Shown in pieces: positions 43,715 through 53,211 of a stretch of DNA of 64,000 bases. Made by a program: the position numbers and the translations under genes. Numbering within the stretch: position 1 is the first letter of the stretch; every line of letters begins with the position of its first letter. The notes below the pieces were generated by a model. It searched no databases, was not told the origin of the DNA, and was given only the letters and a program-made list of their open reading frames with translations. Source of the DNA: Vibrio viridaestus (GTDB lineage Bacteria > Pseudomonadota > Gammaproteobacteria > Enterobacterales > Vibrionaceae); contig NZ_RJVQ01000006.1 in assembly GCF_003856525.1 (NCBI RefSeq), positions 62,001 to 126,000 of the forward strand, given 5' to 3'.

Positions 43715-44476
43715 TTACCAGCAGGAGCCTTTCTCTGCTTCCATTTTTCTCACCATGGCATTAAAGAACTTGTCAGCAAAGCCGCCATCTTTAATCAACA
43801 TTTGAGTGAGGTCTGCGCATTTTTGACTGATCTCTTCTTGAAGAGGGACGTCTTTCCCACCCATAGCGCCAGCTGCAAGCTGAATTTCGGCTGCGCGCTG
43901 AACTGTCCATAACAGGAAGAAAGTGCGTTCAATATCGAACTCACCTACCGCAATACCGTGGTTCCGCAACACCAAGATATGTTTGTCGCCAAGGCTGGCT
44001 AACATGCGAACCTTTTCTTCCTGAAATAGCGTAATGCCCTCAAAACTATGATAGCCAACGCGATTGAATAATTGCGCTCCATAGAAATTATCGTGCGCGA
44101 ATCCAGCTTCTTTCATCGCGACAGCTGAGACCTCATTCGTATGAGTGTGAATAACACAATGAATGTCACTTCTTGCAGCATGAATAGCCCCATGAAGAGC
44201 AAACCCTGCTGGGTTACCATCATAAGGTGAATCATCCAGTTTGTTGCCATCAACGTCCACTTTAATCAAATTTAGCGGGGTAATTTCGGTGTAATTTAAA
44301 CCAAAAGGATTAACGAGATATTCACCATCCACGTCCGGTAAACGGGCTGAAATATGGTTAAAAATCGTTTCTGTCCAACCAAAAAAATCGATGAGGTGGT
44401 AACAGTGTGCTAATTTGACTCTTAGCTCCCACTCTTGTTCGCTGATGTGAGAAGGGCGTGACATTGTTGTGCTCAT
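43715..44476 (-). CDS. Class II aldolase/adducin-family protein
   Basis: 253 residues. Zinc-binding histidines are visible in CVIHTHTNEVSAVA and in the LRNHGIAVGE segment, and the N-terminal FGWTETIFNHISARL stretch is typical of the adducin/aldolase II fold. Members include fuculose-phosphate aldolase and decarboxylases; substrate here is unknown. It follows the ketopantoate-reductase-like gene on the same strand, 24 bp apart, so they may serve one short pathway. Confidence 0.85.
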   Translation of the reverse strand: MSTTMSRPSHISEQEWELRVKLAHCYHLIDFFGWTETIFNHISARLPDVDGEYLVNPFGLNYTEITPLNLIKVDVDGNKLDDSPYDGNPAGFALHGAIHAARSDIHCVIHTHTNEVSAVAMKEAGFAHDNFYGAQLFNRVGYHSFEGITLFQEEKVRMLASLGDKHILVLRNHGIAVGEFDIERTFFLLWTVQRAAEIQLAAGAMGGKDVPLQEEISQKCADLTQMLIKDGGFADKFFNAMVRKMEAEKGSCW

Positions 44477-44500
44477 AAAATCATCCTTTTTTATGTGTTT

Positions 44501-45469
44501 TTATCCATTTAGTACCTGACGTTGCTCAGCAATAAAGTGAGTTAGATCGAGTACTTGCTTTGTTTTTGGCATTGAGATTCCCACTCGATTTGCCAGTTCT
44601 ACGACAGCGTAGCCAATAGCGTTGAGCTCGAGTGGCGATCCGGCGTTGTAATCTTGGAGCATCGAAGTTCGGATATCGCCCATACCTTCACCCATTTGCA
44701 TGATGGTTGGAGGATCGAAACGAATTCTTGCTCCATAGGCGACAGCGGTGAGTAGTACTTCATCGAGCATTTCTCGGACCAGCGGTTTGAGTCGAGGATC
44801 ACCATACACTTGTGCTAGCGTTGCTTGAGTGACAACCGATAGTGGATTGGAGGTTAAGTTAGCACACACCTTTGTCCAAATTTGGTCGCGAATGTTGTCG
44901 ACACCTCGCGATTCGATATGAGCTTCCTCCAACAGTTTACGCAGTCTTTCTAGACGTTCACTGAGTTGGTTATTCGGTTCGCCCAATATCATCAAATGAG
45001 GATTTTTCGCACTCACTTTACCCGGAGCCATTCGATACGCTGTCATAAACGTTACGCAGCCAATAATTTGCTCCGCAGGCAGCAAGGTTGCTAACACCTT
45101 ATTAGGGTCGAGTGTCTCAATCGTTTCCTCATTTAAGCCCTGGAAATACCACCATGGTAGGCCATTGATCATAGGAACAATGATGGTCTTAGGCCCGATC
45201 ATCGGTTGTATTTTTTCTGCAATTGCTTCTAACGCTGTCGTTTTTGTACAAAGGAAAACCACATCCTGAATACCAAATTCATTTGGGTCGTGTTTGGCAT
45301 TAACACTGACGGTATGTTCACCCTCGAGATCTTCGAGAAAAATACCGTTTGTTTGAATTGCATCCAATGTCTCACCGCGAGCAAGTACATTGACATTTAA
45401 GCCAGATTCAGCCAAAAGCGCGGCTAGGGTGCAGCCGATAGCGCCTGCACCTGCAATACAAATTTGCAT
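44501..45469 (-). CDS. Ketopantoate reductase-family dehydrogenase (PanE/ApbA-like)
   Basis: 322 residues from the ATG at 45469. NADP-binding GAGAIG at 7-12, catalytic Lys region (IWTKVCANLTSNPLS) and the C-terminal SMLQDYNAGSPLELNAI segment match the PanE/ApbA family. True PanE is usually near biosynthetic genes; here it lies in a catabolic setting with an aldolase and a branched-chain-type importer, so it more likely reduces another 2-oxo acid. The longer frame to 45556 would overlap livF and lacks a ribosome binding site. Confidence 0.83.
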   Translation of the reverse strand: MQICIAGAGAIGCTLAALLAESGLNVNVLARGETLDAIQTNGIFLEDLEGEHTVSVNAKHDPNEFGIQDVVFLCTKTTALEAIAEKIQPMIGPKTIIVPMINGLPWWYFQGLNEETIETLDPNKVLATLLPAEQIIGCVTFMTAYRMAPGKVSAKNPHLMILGEPNNQLSERLERLRKLLEEAHIESRGVDNIRDQIWTKVCANLTSNPLSVVTQATLAQVYGDPRLKPLVREMLDEVLLTAVAYGARIRFDPPTIMQMGEGMGDIRTSMLQDYNAGSPLELNAIGYAVVELANRVGISMPKTKQVLDLTHFIAEQRQVLNG

Positions 45470-45515
45470 ATAAAAGAATTTCCTTTGTTGGTTTACTAAT
45501 CTGTTTTTTGTGATG

Positions 45516-46289
45516 TCAGCCTGTGAGTCTCTCCTGATGTTTACTCGCCAGACCAAGATACACCTCTATAACTCGGGGATCGTTAGACAGCTCTGCGGCT
45601 GGACCTTGCATCGAAATACTGCCACCTTCGAGAACGTAGGCGTAATCCGCTACTTTCAATGCTGCTCGGGCATTTTGCTCTACAAGAAGTATCGAGACAC
45701 CTTGATTTCTTAGGTCGCTAAAGATTTTGAAAATCTCGCGAGTAATTAGAGGTGCAAGACCGAGACTGGGTTCATCAAGCATGAGTAGTTTGGGTTTGCT
45801 CATCATAGCGCGACCAATAGCGAGCATCTGACGCTCGCCACCAGAGAGGGTTCCGGCTTGCTGGTGACGACGCTCCCAAAGGCGAGGGAAAAGACTGTAA
45901 ATTTCCCGAAGCGTAATTTCGTAAGTTTTATCGCCCTTACGATATCGTTGAAAAGCACCAAGTTGTAAGTTGTCTAACACCGACATACTAGCGAACAGCT
46001 CTCTTTTTTCTGGAACCAGTCCCAGTCCTTCGCTCACTAAGGCTTCTACCTGAGGGCTGTGGTAAGTTTGCCCATCAAAAATGATATCGCCGTTGGAAGG
46101 TAGTAATCCCATAATCGCAGAAAGCAGCGTTGTTTTTCCTGCCCCGTTTGGACCGATAACGGTAACGAGTTGTCCTTCTTTGAGCGTGAAATCGATGCCT
46201 GTCAATGCTTCAACCTGACCATAAGAAACACGCAGATTTTTTACCTCTAGTAGGGATTGTTTGGTTTTCAATTGGGTCACCGAACTCAT
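45516..46289 (-). CDS. livF: Branched-chain-type ABC transporter ATPase (LivF)
   Basis: 257 residues: Walker A GPNGAGKTT near residue 43, signature LSGGERQM, Walker B LLMLDEPSLGLAP, VEQNARAAL H-loop region, all typical of LivF. It overlaps the LivMG fusion gene by 4 bp (ATGA). Part of the livK-livH-livMG-livF unit read away from iacA; substrates of such HAAT transporters include branched-chain and aromatic compounds, so import of indole-3-acetate or a related acid is a possibility. Confidence 0.9.
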   Translation of the reverse strand: MSSVTQLKTKQSLLEVKNLRVSYGQVEALTGIDFTLKEGQLVTVIGPNGAGKTTLLSAIMGLLPSNGDIIFDGQTYHSPQVEALVSEGLGLVPEKRELFASMSVLDNLQLGAFQRYRKGDKTYEITLREIYSLFPRLWERRHQQAGTLSGGERQMLAIGRAMMSKPKLLMLDEPSLGLAPLITREIFKIFSDLRNQGVSILLVEQNARAALKVADYAYVLEGGSISMQGPAAELSNDPRVIEVYLGLASKHQERLTG

Positions 46290-48085
46290 TCTGCGCCTCC
46301 TAAATAGGCTTCCATTACGGCTGGGTTTGTCTGTATTTGCTCTGGCAGTCCTTCAGCGATTTTTTCGCCAAATTCCATAACAACAATACGGTCAACCAGG
46401 TTCATGACAAAGTCCATGTCATGTTCGACTAGTAAGATTGCCATACCTTGCTCGCGAAGTTTCTTAAGTAGCTCGGCTAGAGCTTGCTTCTCTTTATGAC
46501 GCAGACCAGCTGCAGGTTCGTCTAAAAGAAGAACCGACGGGTCACTACACAGAGCGCGAGCGATCTCAAGAATACGTTGCTGACCCAAGGCCAGACTGCC
46601 GGCTTCATGGCTAAGGTAGTCACCAAGCCCAACACGTTCTAATTGAAATTTTGCTTCCTGAAGAATGCGTTGCTCCTCTTCTCTTTCAATATGAAGAGCG
46701 GCACTTAGGACCCCTTGTTGACCACGCATATGAGCGCCTAATGCAACGTTTTCTAAAACGGTCATTGAAGGAAGCAGTTTCACATGCTGGAAGGTACGAC
46801 TCATCCCCATTTGTGCGACCTGACGAGCTGTTTTTCCTTTAATGCTTTCACCAAGAAAATACACTTCACCGTCGGATGGTGTATCAACAGCAGATAACTG
46901 GTTGAACATGGTACTTTTACCGGCGCCATTCGGTCCGATAAGCGCCAATATTTCACCCGCATGCAACTGGAAGCTCACCTGATTGTTGGCAACCAGACCA
47001 CCAAAACGTCTGGTGACGTCTTTGGCTTCGAGTAATAGCGTGCCTGGTTTTGGCTGTTCGCGACTCTCTAACGATGCTTGACCTGATTTGAAACTAAAGG
47101 TTTTCTTTCTTCTCCAGCGAGTAGGAATAAATCGCATTAGTACTGGCCATAAACCTTGAGGGCTTTTCTGCATCATAAAAATAATCAGTAAGCCGAGAAT
47201 AATGGTTTCGTATTGGCCGTCACTGCCTAAAATTGCGGGTAACCAGTCTTGTAGCCACTGTTTGAGCATCGTTAAGACACCTGCACCCAAAATAGCACCC
47301 CAGACATGACCGACACCACCGACTAATGCCATAAATAAGTAGTCAATACCCATGCTTAGGCCAAAAGGTGTCGGGTTCACAAAGCGCTGCATATGTGCGT
47401 ACAACCAGCCAGAGATGGCGGCGAAGATCGCTGAAATTAAAAAGATAACCATCTTGGAGCGGAACGTATTCACACCCATGGCTTCCGCCATCAATTGACC
47501 ACCTTTGAGGGCACGAATTGCTCTGCCTTCACGGGAGTTTAAGAGGTTGGCGGTAATAATAACGGCCACAATCAAAATCGCCCAAATCAGATAGAAGATG
47601 TGCTCACTTTTCTCTAGGTCAAAGCCAAGCAGGCTCAGTGATGGAAGCCCACTCATACCTGTGTGCCCACCCATAGCGGGTAACGTACCAAACAGATAGT
47701 AGATGGAAATACCCCAGGCAATTGTACCTAAAGGCAGGTAATGCCCTGACAGCTTAAGCGTAATTGCGCCAAGAAAAAGAGCGATAGCTGCAGTCAGAAC
47801 CAGTCCTATCACCAAAGCAAGCCACGGTGAGCCTCCGGCCCATGCCAACCAGGATGGTAGCTGAGCTGTCGTAGTTAAATAGGCTGTGGTGTAAGCGCCC
47901 AGACCAACGAATGCGGCTTGACCAAAACTGGTCATCCCAGCAACGCCTGTCAGCAATACCAGTCCTAATACTACTAAGCTATATAAGCCAATGTAATTGA
48001 GTAGCGTGACCTGATAACTGGGCAATGCAAACGGAGCGATAACTCCAACAATAAGTAAAATACCGACTAAAACAGGGAGTTTCAT
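46286..48085 (-). CDS. LivM permease fused to LivG ATPase
   Basis: 599 residues. Residues 1 to about 320 are a LivM-type permease with about ten hydrophobic segments (GQAAFVGLGAYTTAYL; GGVGHVWGAILGAG). After a 40-residue basic linker (WRRKKTFSFKSG) the rest is a LivG ATPase with Walker A GPNGAGKST, signature LALGQQRIL and DEPAAGLRHKE. Separate LivM and LivG proteins are usual; fused forms are known in this transporter class. It starts in a TAATG overlap with livH. The reading frame is continuous with no sign of assembly error. Confidence 0.88.
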   Translation of the reverse strand: MKLPVLVGILLIVGVIAPFALPSYQVTLLNYIGLYSLVVLGLVLLTGVAGMTSFGQAAFVGLGAYTTAYLTTTAQLPSWLAWAGGSPWLALVIGLVLTAAIALFLGAITLKLSGHYLPLGTIAWGISIYYLFGTLPAMGGHTGMSGLPSLSLLGFDLEKSEHIFYLIWAILIVAVIITANLLNSREGRAIRALKGGQLMAEAMGVNTFRSKMVIFLISAIFAAISGWLYAHMQRFVNPTPFGLSMGIDYLFMALVGGVGHVWGAILGAGVLTMLKQWLQDWLPAILGSDGQYETIILGLLIIFMMQKSPQGLWPVLMRFIPTRWRRKKTFSFKSGQASLESREQPKPGTLLLEAKDVTRRFGGLVANNQVSFQLHAGEILALIGPNGAGKSTMFNQLSAVDTPSDGEVYFLGESIKGKTARQVAQMGMSRTFQHVKLLPSMTVLENVALGAHMRGQQGVLSAALHIEREEEQRILQEAKFQLERVGLGDYLSHEAGSLALGQQRILEIARALCSDPSVLLLDEPAAGLRHKEKQALAELLKKLREQGMAILLVEHDMDFVMNLVDRIVVMEFGEKIAEGLPEQIQTNPAVMEAYLGGAE

Positions 48086-49122
48086 TAATCATTCTCCTCT
48101 AAAGCATTACTGTTCATCGAACGCCAGATCAGGAATGGAATAATCAGAGTAAATACGATGATTTCTTTATAGTTACTAGCCCAGAACATAGATAGGGCTT
48201 CAACTAATCCCACGGCAATTGCGCCGATAGCTGCAAGTGGATAGCTAATCAAGCCGCCGATAATGGCGCCAACGAAGCCTTTTAAACTGATGACAAAACC
48301 AGAATCGTAATAGAGCGTTGTAATTGGGGCGATTAAAATCCCCGATGCAGCGCCAATAAAAGTGGCTAACGCGAACGTTATCTTTCCAGCAAAGTCAGGA
48401 GAGATACCGATCAGTCGAGCGCCGGTTCGGTTGATAGCGGTTGCTTTAAGTGCTTTGCCATACAATGAGCGTTCAAACGTCAGAAAGAGCAGAACGATCA
48501 AGCAAAGTGATACCGCAATAACCCAAAGTGTTTGGCTTTTTAACATGACGTGTCCCAATCGAAACGTCGTGTCTGAAAATGGTTGAGTTCTAGCGCCTTC
48601 AGGTCCAAACATCAGCAGGCCAATACCAACCATTGCGACGTGCAGTGCGATAGCGACGATCAGTAAAACTAAAGAAGGTGAATCGGCCAGAGGTTGGAAA
48701 AATAAACGATAGATCATGGGTCCCAGAGGTACGATCAAGCCAAGCGTTAACAAGCATTGGAAGAACATTGGCAGCGTATCAAGAGGTAACGTATGTACTA
48801 AAGCGACCATCACACCAGAGTAGATGAGCTTGAGTACCATCATTTTTAATTGAGAGGCGCTGAGTCTTGATTTACGTGCCTGATATAAGTCGAAGGCACA
48901 CGTTGCAATAGTCAGTGCTAATAATAGCCATTCGACAGAGGGGGTTTTCCCTGCCTGAATCATCGCCATTGATAGCGCGCCGAAAGTCACAAACTCACCT
49001 AGTGGGATGAGTAAAACTCGAGTGACGGTAAAAACCAGTAAAATAGACATTGCCAGCAATGCGTATATTGCTCCGTTGGTAATTCCATCTTGTCCGAGCA
49101 GAACAGCAATTTGAAAATTCAT
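48085..49122 (-). CDS. livH: Branched-chain-type ABC transporter permease (LivH)
   Basis: 345 residues, about eight to ten membrane segments, with the LivH/RbsC-type fold (LLAMSILLVFTVTRVLLIPLGE, GLISYPLAAIGAIAVGLVEAL). Longer than E. coli LivH (308) because of an extra hydrophobic region at about 55-110. The stop codon overlaps the start of the LivMG gene by 1 bp, showing translational coupling. Confidence 0.88.
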   Translation of the reverse strand: MNFQIAVLLGQDGITNGAIYALLAMSILLVFTVTRVLLIPLGEFVTFGALSMAMIQAGKTPSVEWLLLALTIATCAFDLYQARKSRLSASQLKMMVLKLIYSGVMVALVHTLPLDTLPMFFQCLLTLGLIVPLGPMIYRLFFQPLADSPSLVLLIVAIALHVAMVGIGLLMFGPEGARTQPFSDTTFRLGHVMLKSQTLWVIAVSLCLIVLLFLTFERSLYGKALKATAINRTGARLIGISPDFAGKITFALATFIGAASGILIAPITTLYYDSGFVISLKGFVGAIIGGLISYPLAAIGAIAVGLVEALSMFWASNYKEIIVFTLIIPFLIWRSMNSNALEEND

Positions 49123-49226
49123 TTCTGATTCCCCGGTATCTTCCTTGAAGTCATCAATAACCGTTTACTCTTTTTCTCATTAAACGGTCGAATAGGGGCT
49201 GAGAGCGTCAGCCCCATTTATAGTTG

Positions 49227-50372
49227 TTATTTTAAAAGAGCCCAATTTCCGTTTTTTACTTCAATGAGTACACGGCCACGCTCGTCAAATCCACTGTGAT
49301 CTTCTGGCGTCATGTTGTAAACGCCTTGAGTACCAGCCAGCTCTTTGGTTTGTTCAAGTGCTGAGCGAAGTGCACTACGGAATTCTTCTGTTCCGGGTTT
49401 ACCTGCTTTTAAAGCGGAAGGAATTGCGCTTTCAAGCAATAAGCCTGCGTCATATACGTTGCTACCGAAAGTGGCTGGTGCTTCGTTGTATTTCGCTTTG
49501 TAGGCGTCAATGTATTTGGTTGCCATCTCTTTCACTGGGCTATCAGGTACTTCATCCAGCACGAGCATTGAGCTTGCTGCGAGGATTGTACCGTTGACTT
49601 CTTTTCCGCCTAATTTAAGGAAAGAGTCCAACGCCGCACCATGAGTTTGATACACCGTTCCTGCATAGCCCTGTTCTTTTAGTGTTGTTTCGGGCATTAC
49701 TGAAGAACTGCCTGGTGCTGCAATAAGTACCGCATCGGGGTTATTCATTAAGACTTTAAGTGCCTGACCTGTAATAGATGTGTCTTGGCGCTGAAAGTGT
49801 TCATCGGCAACAATTTCGATACCCGCTTTGCTGGTCAGTTCTTTCATGACTTTCGACCAGTTCTCACCATAGGGATCAGCGGTTCCGATAAGTCCAATTG
49901 TCTTCACACCGGTTTTTTTCATATTTTCAACCAGAGCCGCTGCAATCAGATCATCGTTTTGTGTGGTTTTAAATACCCACTTTTTCTGTTCTGTCATAGG
50001 CAACACCACGGCAGCTGTACCGACCGGGGCAAGCATCGGTGTCTTAGATTCAGCTGCAAATTGGATAACGCCCATTGCATTACCAGAGCCACTTGGACCG
50101 ATAATGGCATCAACTTTGTCGTCGTTGATAAGCTTTTTAAACGCTTTAACGGTTGCAGTTGGATCGCTACCGTCATCGATAGGAATATAAGTAACACTTT
50201 CACCATCAATTGTTTTGGGTAACAGAGCTACTGTGTTTTTTTGTGGAATACCCACTAGGGCAACGGGACCAGTACTTGAGGTAACCACACCGATTTTAAT
50301 ATCAGCGTAAGCATTTGGGATTAGCATGGAAGCAGCGATTGATGCTGCGAGTAGCAGTTTCTTCCTTGGCAT
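49227..50372 (-). CDS. Branched-chain-type ABC substrate-binding protein (LivK family)
   Basis: 381 residues from the ATG at 50372 (GGAG 6 bases upstream); the longer frame to 50507 adds a non-signal leader. Signal peptide 1-23 (cleavage after AYA), then a type I periplasmic-binding fold (IKIGVVTSSTGPVALVG; PSGSGNAMGVIQFAA). It is the first gene of the liv unit, facing iacA across 658 bp. Such proteins bind aliphatic or aromatic acids; an aromatic ligand such as IAA is a guess from position. Confidence 0.88.
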   Translation of the reverse strand: MPRKKLLLAASIAASMLIPNAYADIKIGVVTSSTGPVALVGIPQKNTVALLPKTIDGESVTYIPIDDGSDPTATVKAFKKLINDDKVDAIIGPSGSGNAMGVIQFAAESKTPMLAPVGTAAVVLPMTEQKKWVFKTTQNDDLIAAALVENMKKTGVKTIGLIGTADPYGENWSKVMKELTSKAGIEIVADEHFQRQDTSITGQALKVLMNNPDAVLIAAPGSSSVMPETTLKEQGYAGTVYQTHGAALDSFLKLGGKEVNGTILAASSMLVLDEVPDSPVKEMATKYIDAYKAKYNEAPATFGSNVYDAGLLLESAIPSALKAGKPGTEEFRSALRSALEQTKELAGTQGVYNMTPEDHSGFDERGRVLIEVKNGNWALLK

Positions 50373-51030
50373 AAGACTCTCCATATCCATTTGTCTTTTT
50401 ATGTTGTCGTTATGTGCCTGTTGCACCATGAGTGTGGACATCGTCCACAGAATGTTGAGCATTTCATCTTTGGTGCAGCTCGACCCATCCTGCATGTAAT
50501 GTGCCACTTTTCACATATTATCCCCTTTTACCCCATGCACGGACATTGTATTTGGATACTTTTCTATGCGTTATTTGTGCAAACAAAACTTGCAAAAATC
50601 GAGAGATATCAATGCATCAACAATACTTAATTGTTAAATAAAAAGTTAAATAAATTTACAAAAATAAATGATTAAATTTTATTGATTTAATATTTTTCAT
50701 CGAATGATGAAAATGACCATTTACAAAATGTTTAAAATTAACTAGTTAATTTAAATAGTTATATAATTCAATTAATTAAGTTTTAATTTTGTTGTTTCTA
50801 GTAGAGATTTTCGTAAGGTTTTGTGCCATTTTTTGGTGCAAATTTGAATCAAAATTGTGCAAAAAATCGATTGAAAAATATTTGAAAAATTAATTGACAA
50901 ATCAACTAAAAAGGCCCCATTTTAAAATAAAGGAAACATATTTATAACAAATGAGTTTCAACGGAACTGAAGCATTAGCCAGACATGATTTGATTCGACT
51001 ACTGCTCGCTCATTGATTGAGGACCTAACT
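50373..51030. promoter_or_regulatory. Divergent liv/iac control region
   Basis: 658 bp, very AT-rich, between livK (minus) and iacA (plus). A repeated TTGTGCAAA-like motif occurs at 50574-50583 (TTTGTGCAAA), 50821-50826 (TTGTGC), 50833-50842 (TTGGTGCAAA) and 50855-50864 (TTGTGCAAAA). These are spaced direct repeats that could bind a regulator of one or both operons. No gene seen. Confidence 0.4.
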
Positions 51031-52224
51031 ATGATTCAACAAAGCGCGGTGCCTAAAGCACCGGAGTTAACAAAAACACCAAACGTATATGAACAGATAA
51101 ATAGCAGTGATTTCGCCGCATTTCTCGACGAGATACGCACACGTTCACGCACTGGTGAATTCGATGAACAACAATTTATTAGTCAGGATGTGATAGAGAA
51201 ACTACGTGGATTTGGCCTGTATCGCTCTCTGGTTCCTAAACACCTTGGCGGCGACGAAATCACCGCATCGCAGTTTTGTGAAGTGATAGAAACAATAGCA
51301 AAAGCGGATGGTTCTACAGGTTGGGTAGCGAGTTTTGCAATGGGTGTGGTTTATCTTTCAGCACTTCCAGAAGAAACACTCACAACACTTTACGTTCAGT
51401 CACCTGATCTCGTTTTTGCGGGTGGTATTTTCCCTCCTCATCCAGCGGATTTGACACCAGAGGGCTACAACGTTTCTGGTCGTTGGAAGTTTTCCAGTGG
51501 CTGTATGGGCGCAGACGTTATCGGCGTTGGTATTGCTCCCAAAGAAGGCGATAAGTTGGGATTACCAAGAATGGCGGTGATGCCAGCGAAAAAAGCGACG
51601 ATAGAAAAGACATGGGATGTGACTGGTCTTGCTGGGACGGGTAGCCATGACTTAGTCGTTGAAAATGTCGAAGTGAAAGCCGAATGGACTTTTGTTCGTG
51701 GCGGTAAATCGACTCTGCGAGAAACCATGTTCCGTTATCCATCATTGTCTTTTGCGACTCAAGTACTCACGGTTGTCGGTCTTGGTGTAGCGCGGGCAGC
51801 TTTAGATGAACTACGAGATATTGCCGCAGGTCGCGCGTCCGTAACGGGAGCCCCGAATCTGGGAGAACGGCCTTTAACTCAGGCAGAAGTGGCAAAAGCC
51901 GATGCCGAATTACGTGCTGCTCGCTGCTTCTTCTACAAAGCAATGGACGATGCTTGGGCCATTTTAGAACAGGGCGAAGAGTTGACCGATGAACAAATCA
52001 GCCATCTTCGCTTGTCATCAACACATGCCGCTCGAGTCTCAGCCGAAGTCGCCCGTAAAGTTCAGATGCTGTCGGGTATGACAGGTGTTTACCGTAATCA
52101 TCCTCTATCTCGATTTGTTAATGATGCTCAGGTGGTGACTCAACACGCCTTCATGGGCGATATCACGTGGCAAAACGCTGGGGCCGTCTTTTTCGGGCAT
52201 AAACCGTTACCAGGTTATCTATAA
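51031..52224 (+). CDS. iacA: IacA: indole-3-acetate flavin-dependent monooxygenase (acyl-CoA dehydrogenase fold)
   Basis: 397 residues from the ATG at 51031 (GAGG 8 bases upstream). The acyl-CoA dehydrogenase-like fold of two-component monooxygenases is recognised by GFGLYRSLVPKHLGG near 60, ADGSTGWVASF, and the GLAGTGSHDL segment. In characterised iac clusters IacA oxidises indole-3-acetate in the first step, using reduced flavin from IacG. It heads a nine-gene operon whose order (A-B-I-C-D-E-F-G-H) identifies the cluster. Family and context are strong; activity is inferred. Confidence 0.88.
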   Translation: MIQQSAVPKAPELTKTPNVYEQINSSDFAAFLDEIRTRSRTGEFDEQQFISQDVIEKLRGFGLYRSLVPKHLGGDEITASQFCEVIETIAKADGSTGWVASFAMGVVYLSALPEETLTTLYVQSPDLVFAGGIFPPHPADLTPEGYNVSGRWKFSSGCMGADVIGVGIAPKEGDKLGLPRMAVMPAKKATIEKTWDVTGLAGTGSHDLVVENVEVKAEWTFVRGGKSTLRETMFRYPSLSFATQVLTVVGLGVARAALDELRDIAAGRASVTGAPNLGERPLTQAEVAKADAELRAARCFFYKAMDDAWAILEQGEELTDEQISHLRLSSTHAARVSAEVARKVQMLSGMTGVYRNHPLSRFVNDAQVVTQHAFMGDITWQNAGAVFFGHKPLPGYL

Positions 52225-52279
52225 CGAATTCAAATTAATTACTCATTCAATTTATAGCGAAAAGAATTAGGAGAAAGTC

Positions 52280-52642
52280 ATGAGCGATAAGAAACCATTA
52301 CGAGTACTTTTTTGCATGGGAATCAACCAAAACTTTTTTGATGCACCACGTGAAGAACAGCTAGAAGTTTGGGCTGCTTTCGGCGCGATGTGGAATGGTA
52401 TTCATGATACCGCGGGCGTGGAAGTGATCGGCAATATGGATGATGACCAAACGATGGTTGGACCTTCTGATCAAGCACCGTGGACAACTTACCTACTGGC
52501 GGATGTGGTTGATTATGAAACTGTTACTGCATGCTGCAACTTGTTGAGAACAACAGCGGTAGGGGAAACACCTTACAAGCTATGGCGTTATGTGAAGATC
52601 GAAGCTCGCATCGGTCGTGAACTGATCGTTCAACGCGCTTAA
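52280..52642 (+). CDS. iacB: IacB: small conserved protein of the IAA operon
   Basis: 120 residues, soluble, no signal peptide. The N-terminal PLRVLFCMGIN and the DQAPWTTYLLADVVDY stretch, with its position directly after iacA, match IacB; its biochemical role is thought to be downstream of IacA but not well defined. AGGAGAAAG precedes the ATG. Identified chiefly by context. Confidence 0.75.
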   Translation: MSDKKPLRVLFCMGINQNFFDAPREEQLEVWAAFGAMWNGIHDTAGVEVIGNMDDDQTMVGPSDQAPWTTYLLADVVDYETVTACCNLLRTTAVGETPYKLWRYVKIEARIGRELIVQRA

Positions 52643-52652
52643 GGTGTTCAGT

Positions 52653-53168
52653 ATGCAAGAACTAGAGAGATTACAGAGAAGAATTGATGCGCTGGAGAGC
52701 GAGCAAAGCATTCGCTACTGCATTAATCGCTATATGGATTTATGTGATCGACTAAGTCTTGAAACCCCGTTTGATGAACTCGGTGAACTGTTTACCCAAG
52801 ATGCCATTTGGCAAGGTAAAGGCGCACGGTATGCGAAAAGCTTTGGTGGTTATGCTGGTCGGGAAGAGATAGTCAATATGCTCAAGACATACGCGACTAA
52901 CCCTCCGCATTTTGCACTTAATGTTCATTATCTGTCCTCGGAAGTCATTAGGGTCGATGGTGACAGTGCAAATGCCAGTTGGAACATGATTCAGGTTTCA
53001 ACCTTTAATGCTGGTGGTTCTCACCTGAACAGTGCGCGTTTAAGTGTGACTTTTTCCCGTAAAGAGGGGATGTGGAGAATATCCTGTTTCCAAACAGAAA
53101 ATCTGTTTAGCCGTCCGATTAGTGACTGGAATAGTGAAGCAGAGCTGCCTGTCCCTGAAAGTAAATAA
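52653..53168 (+). CDS. iacI: IacI: SnoaL/NTF2-like protein of the IAA operon
   Basis: 171 residues from the ATG at 52653 (AAGG 8 bases upstream; a GTG at 52644 is less likely). An NTF2-like alpha+beta cone fold (LFTQDAIWQGKG; AGREEIVNMLKTYA; WNMIQVSTFNAGG) as in SnoaL and dioxygenase small subunits. In characterised clusters IacI lies beside IacB and is needed for full conversion. It starts 11 bp after iacB. Confidence 0.75.
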   Translation: MQELERLQRRIDALESEQSIRYCINRYMDLCDRLSLETPFDELGELFTQDAIWQGKGARYAKSFGGYAGREEIVNMLKTYATNPPHFALNVHYLSSEVIRVDGDSANASWNMIQVSTFNAGGSHLNSARLSVTFSRKEGMWRISCFQTENLFSRPISDWNSEAELPVPESK

Positions 53169-53211
53169 ATGAAATGGATTGTGCTTAGTTCAGCGCAAGG
53201 AAGTGAAAATT

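Noticed and set aside
49785-50222. Plus-strand frame of 145 codons opposite the LivK gene
   Set aside because: Antisense to a clear LivK-type gene, with no recognisable domain or ribosome binding site.
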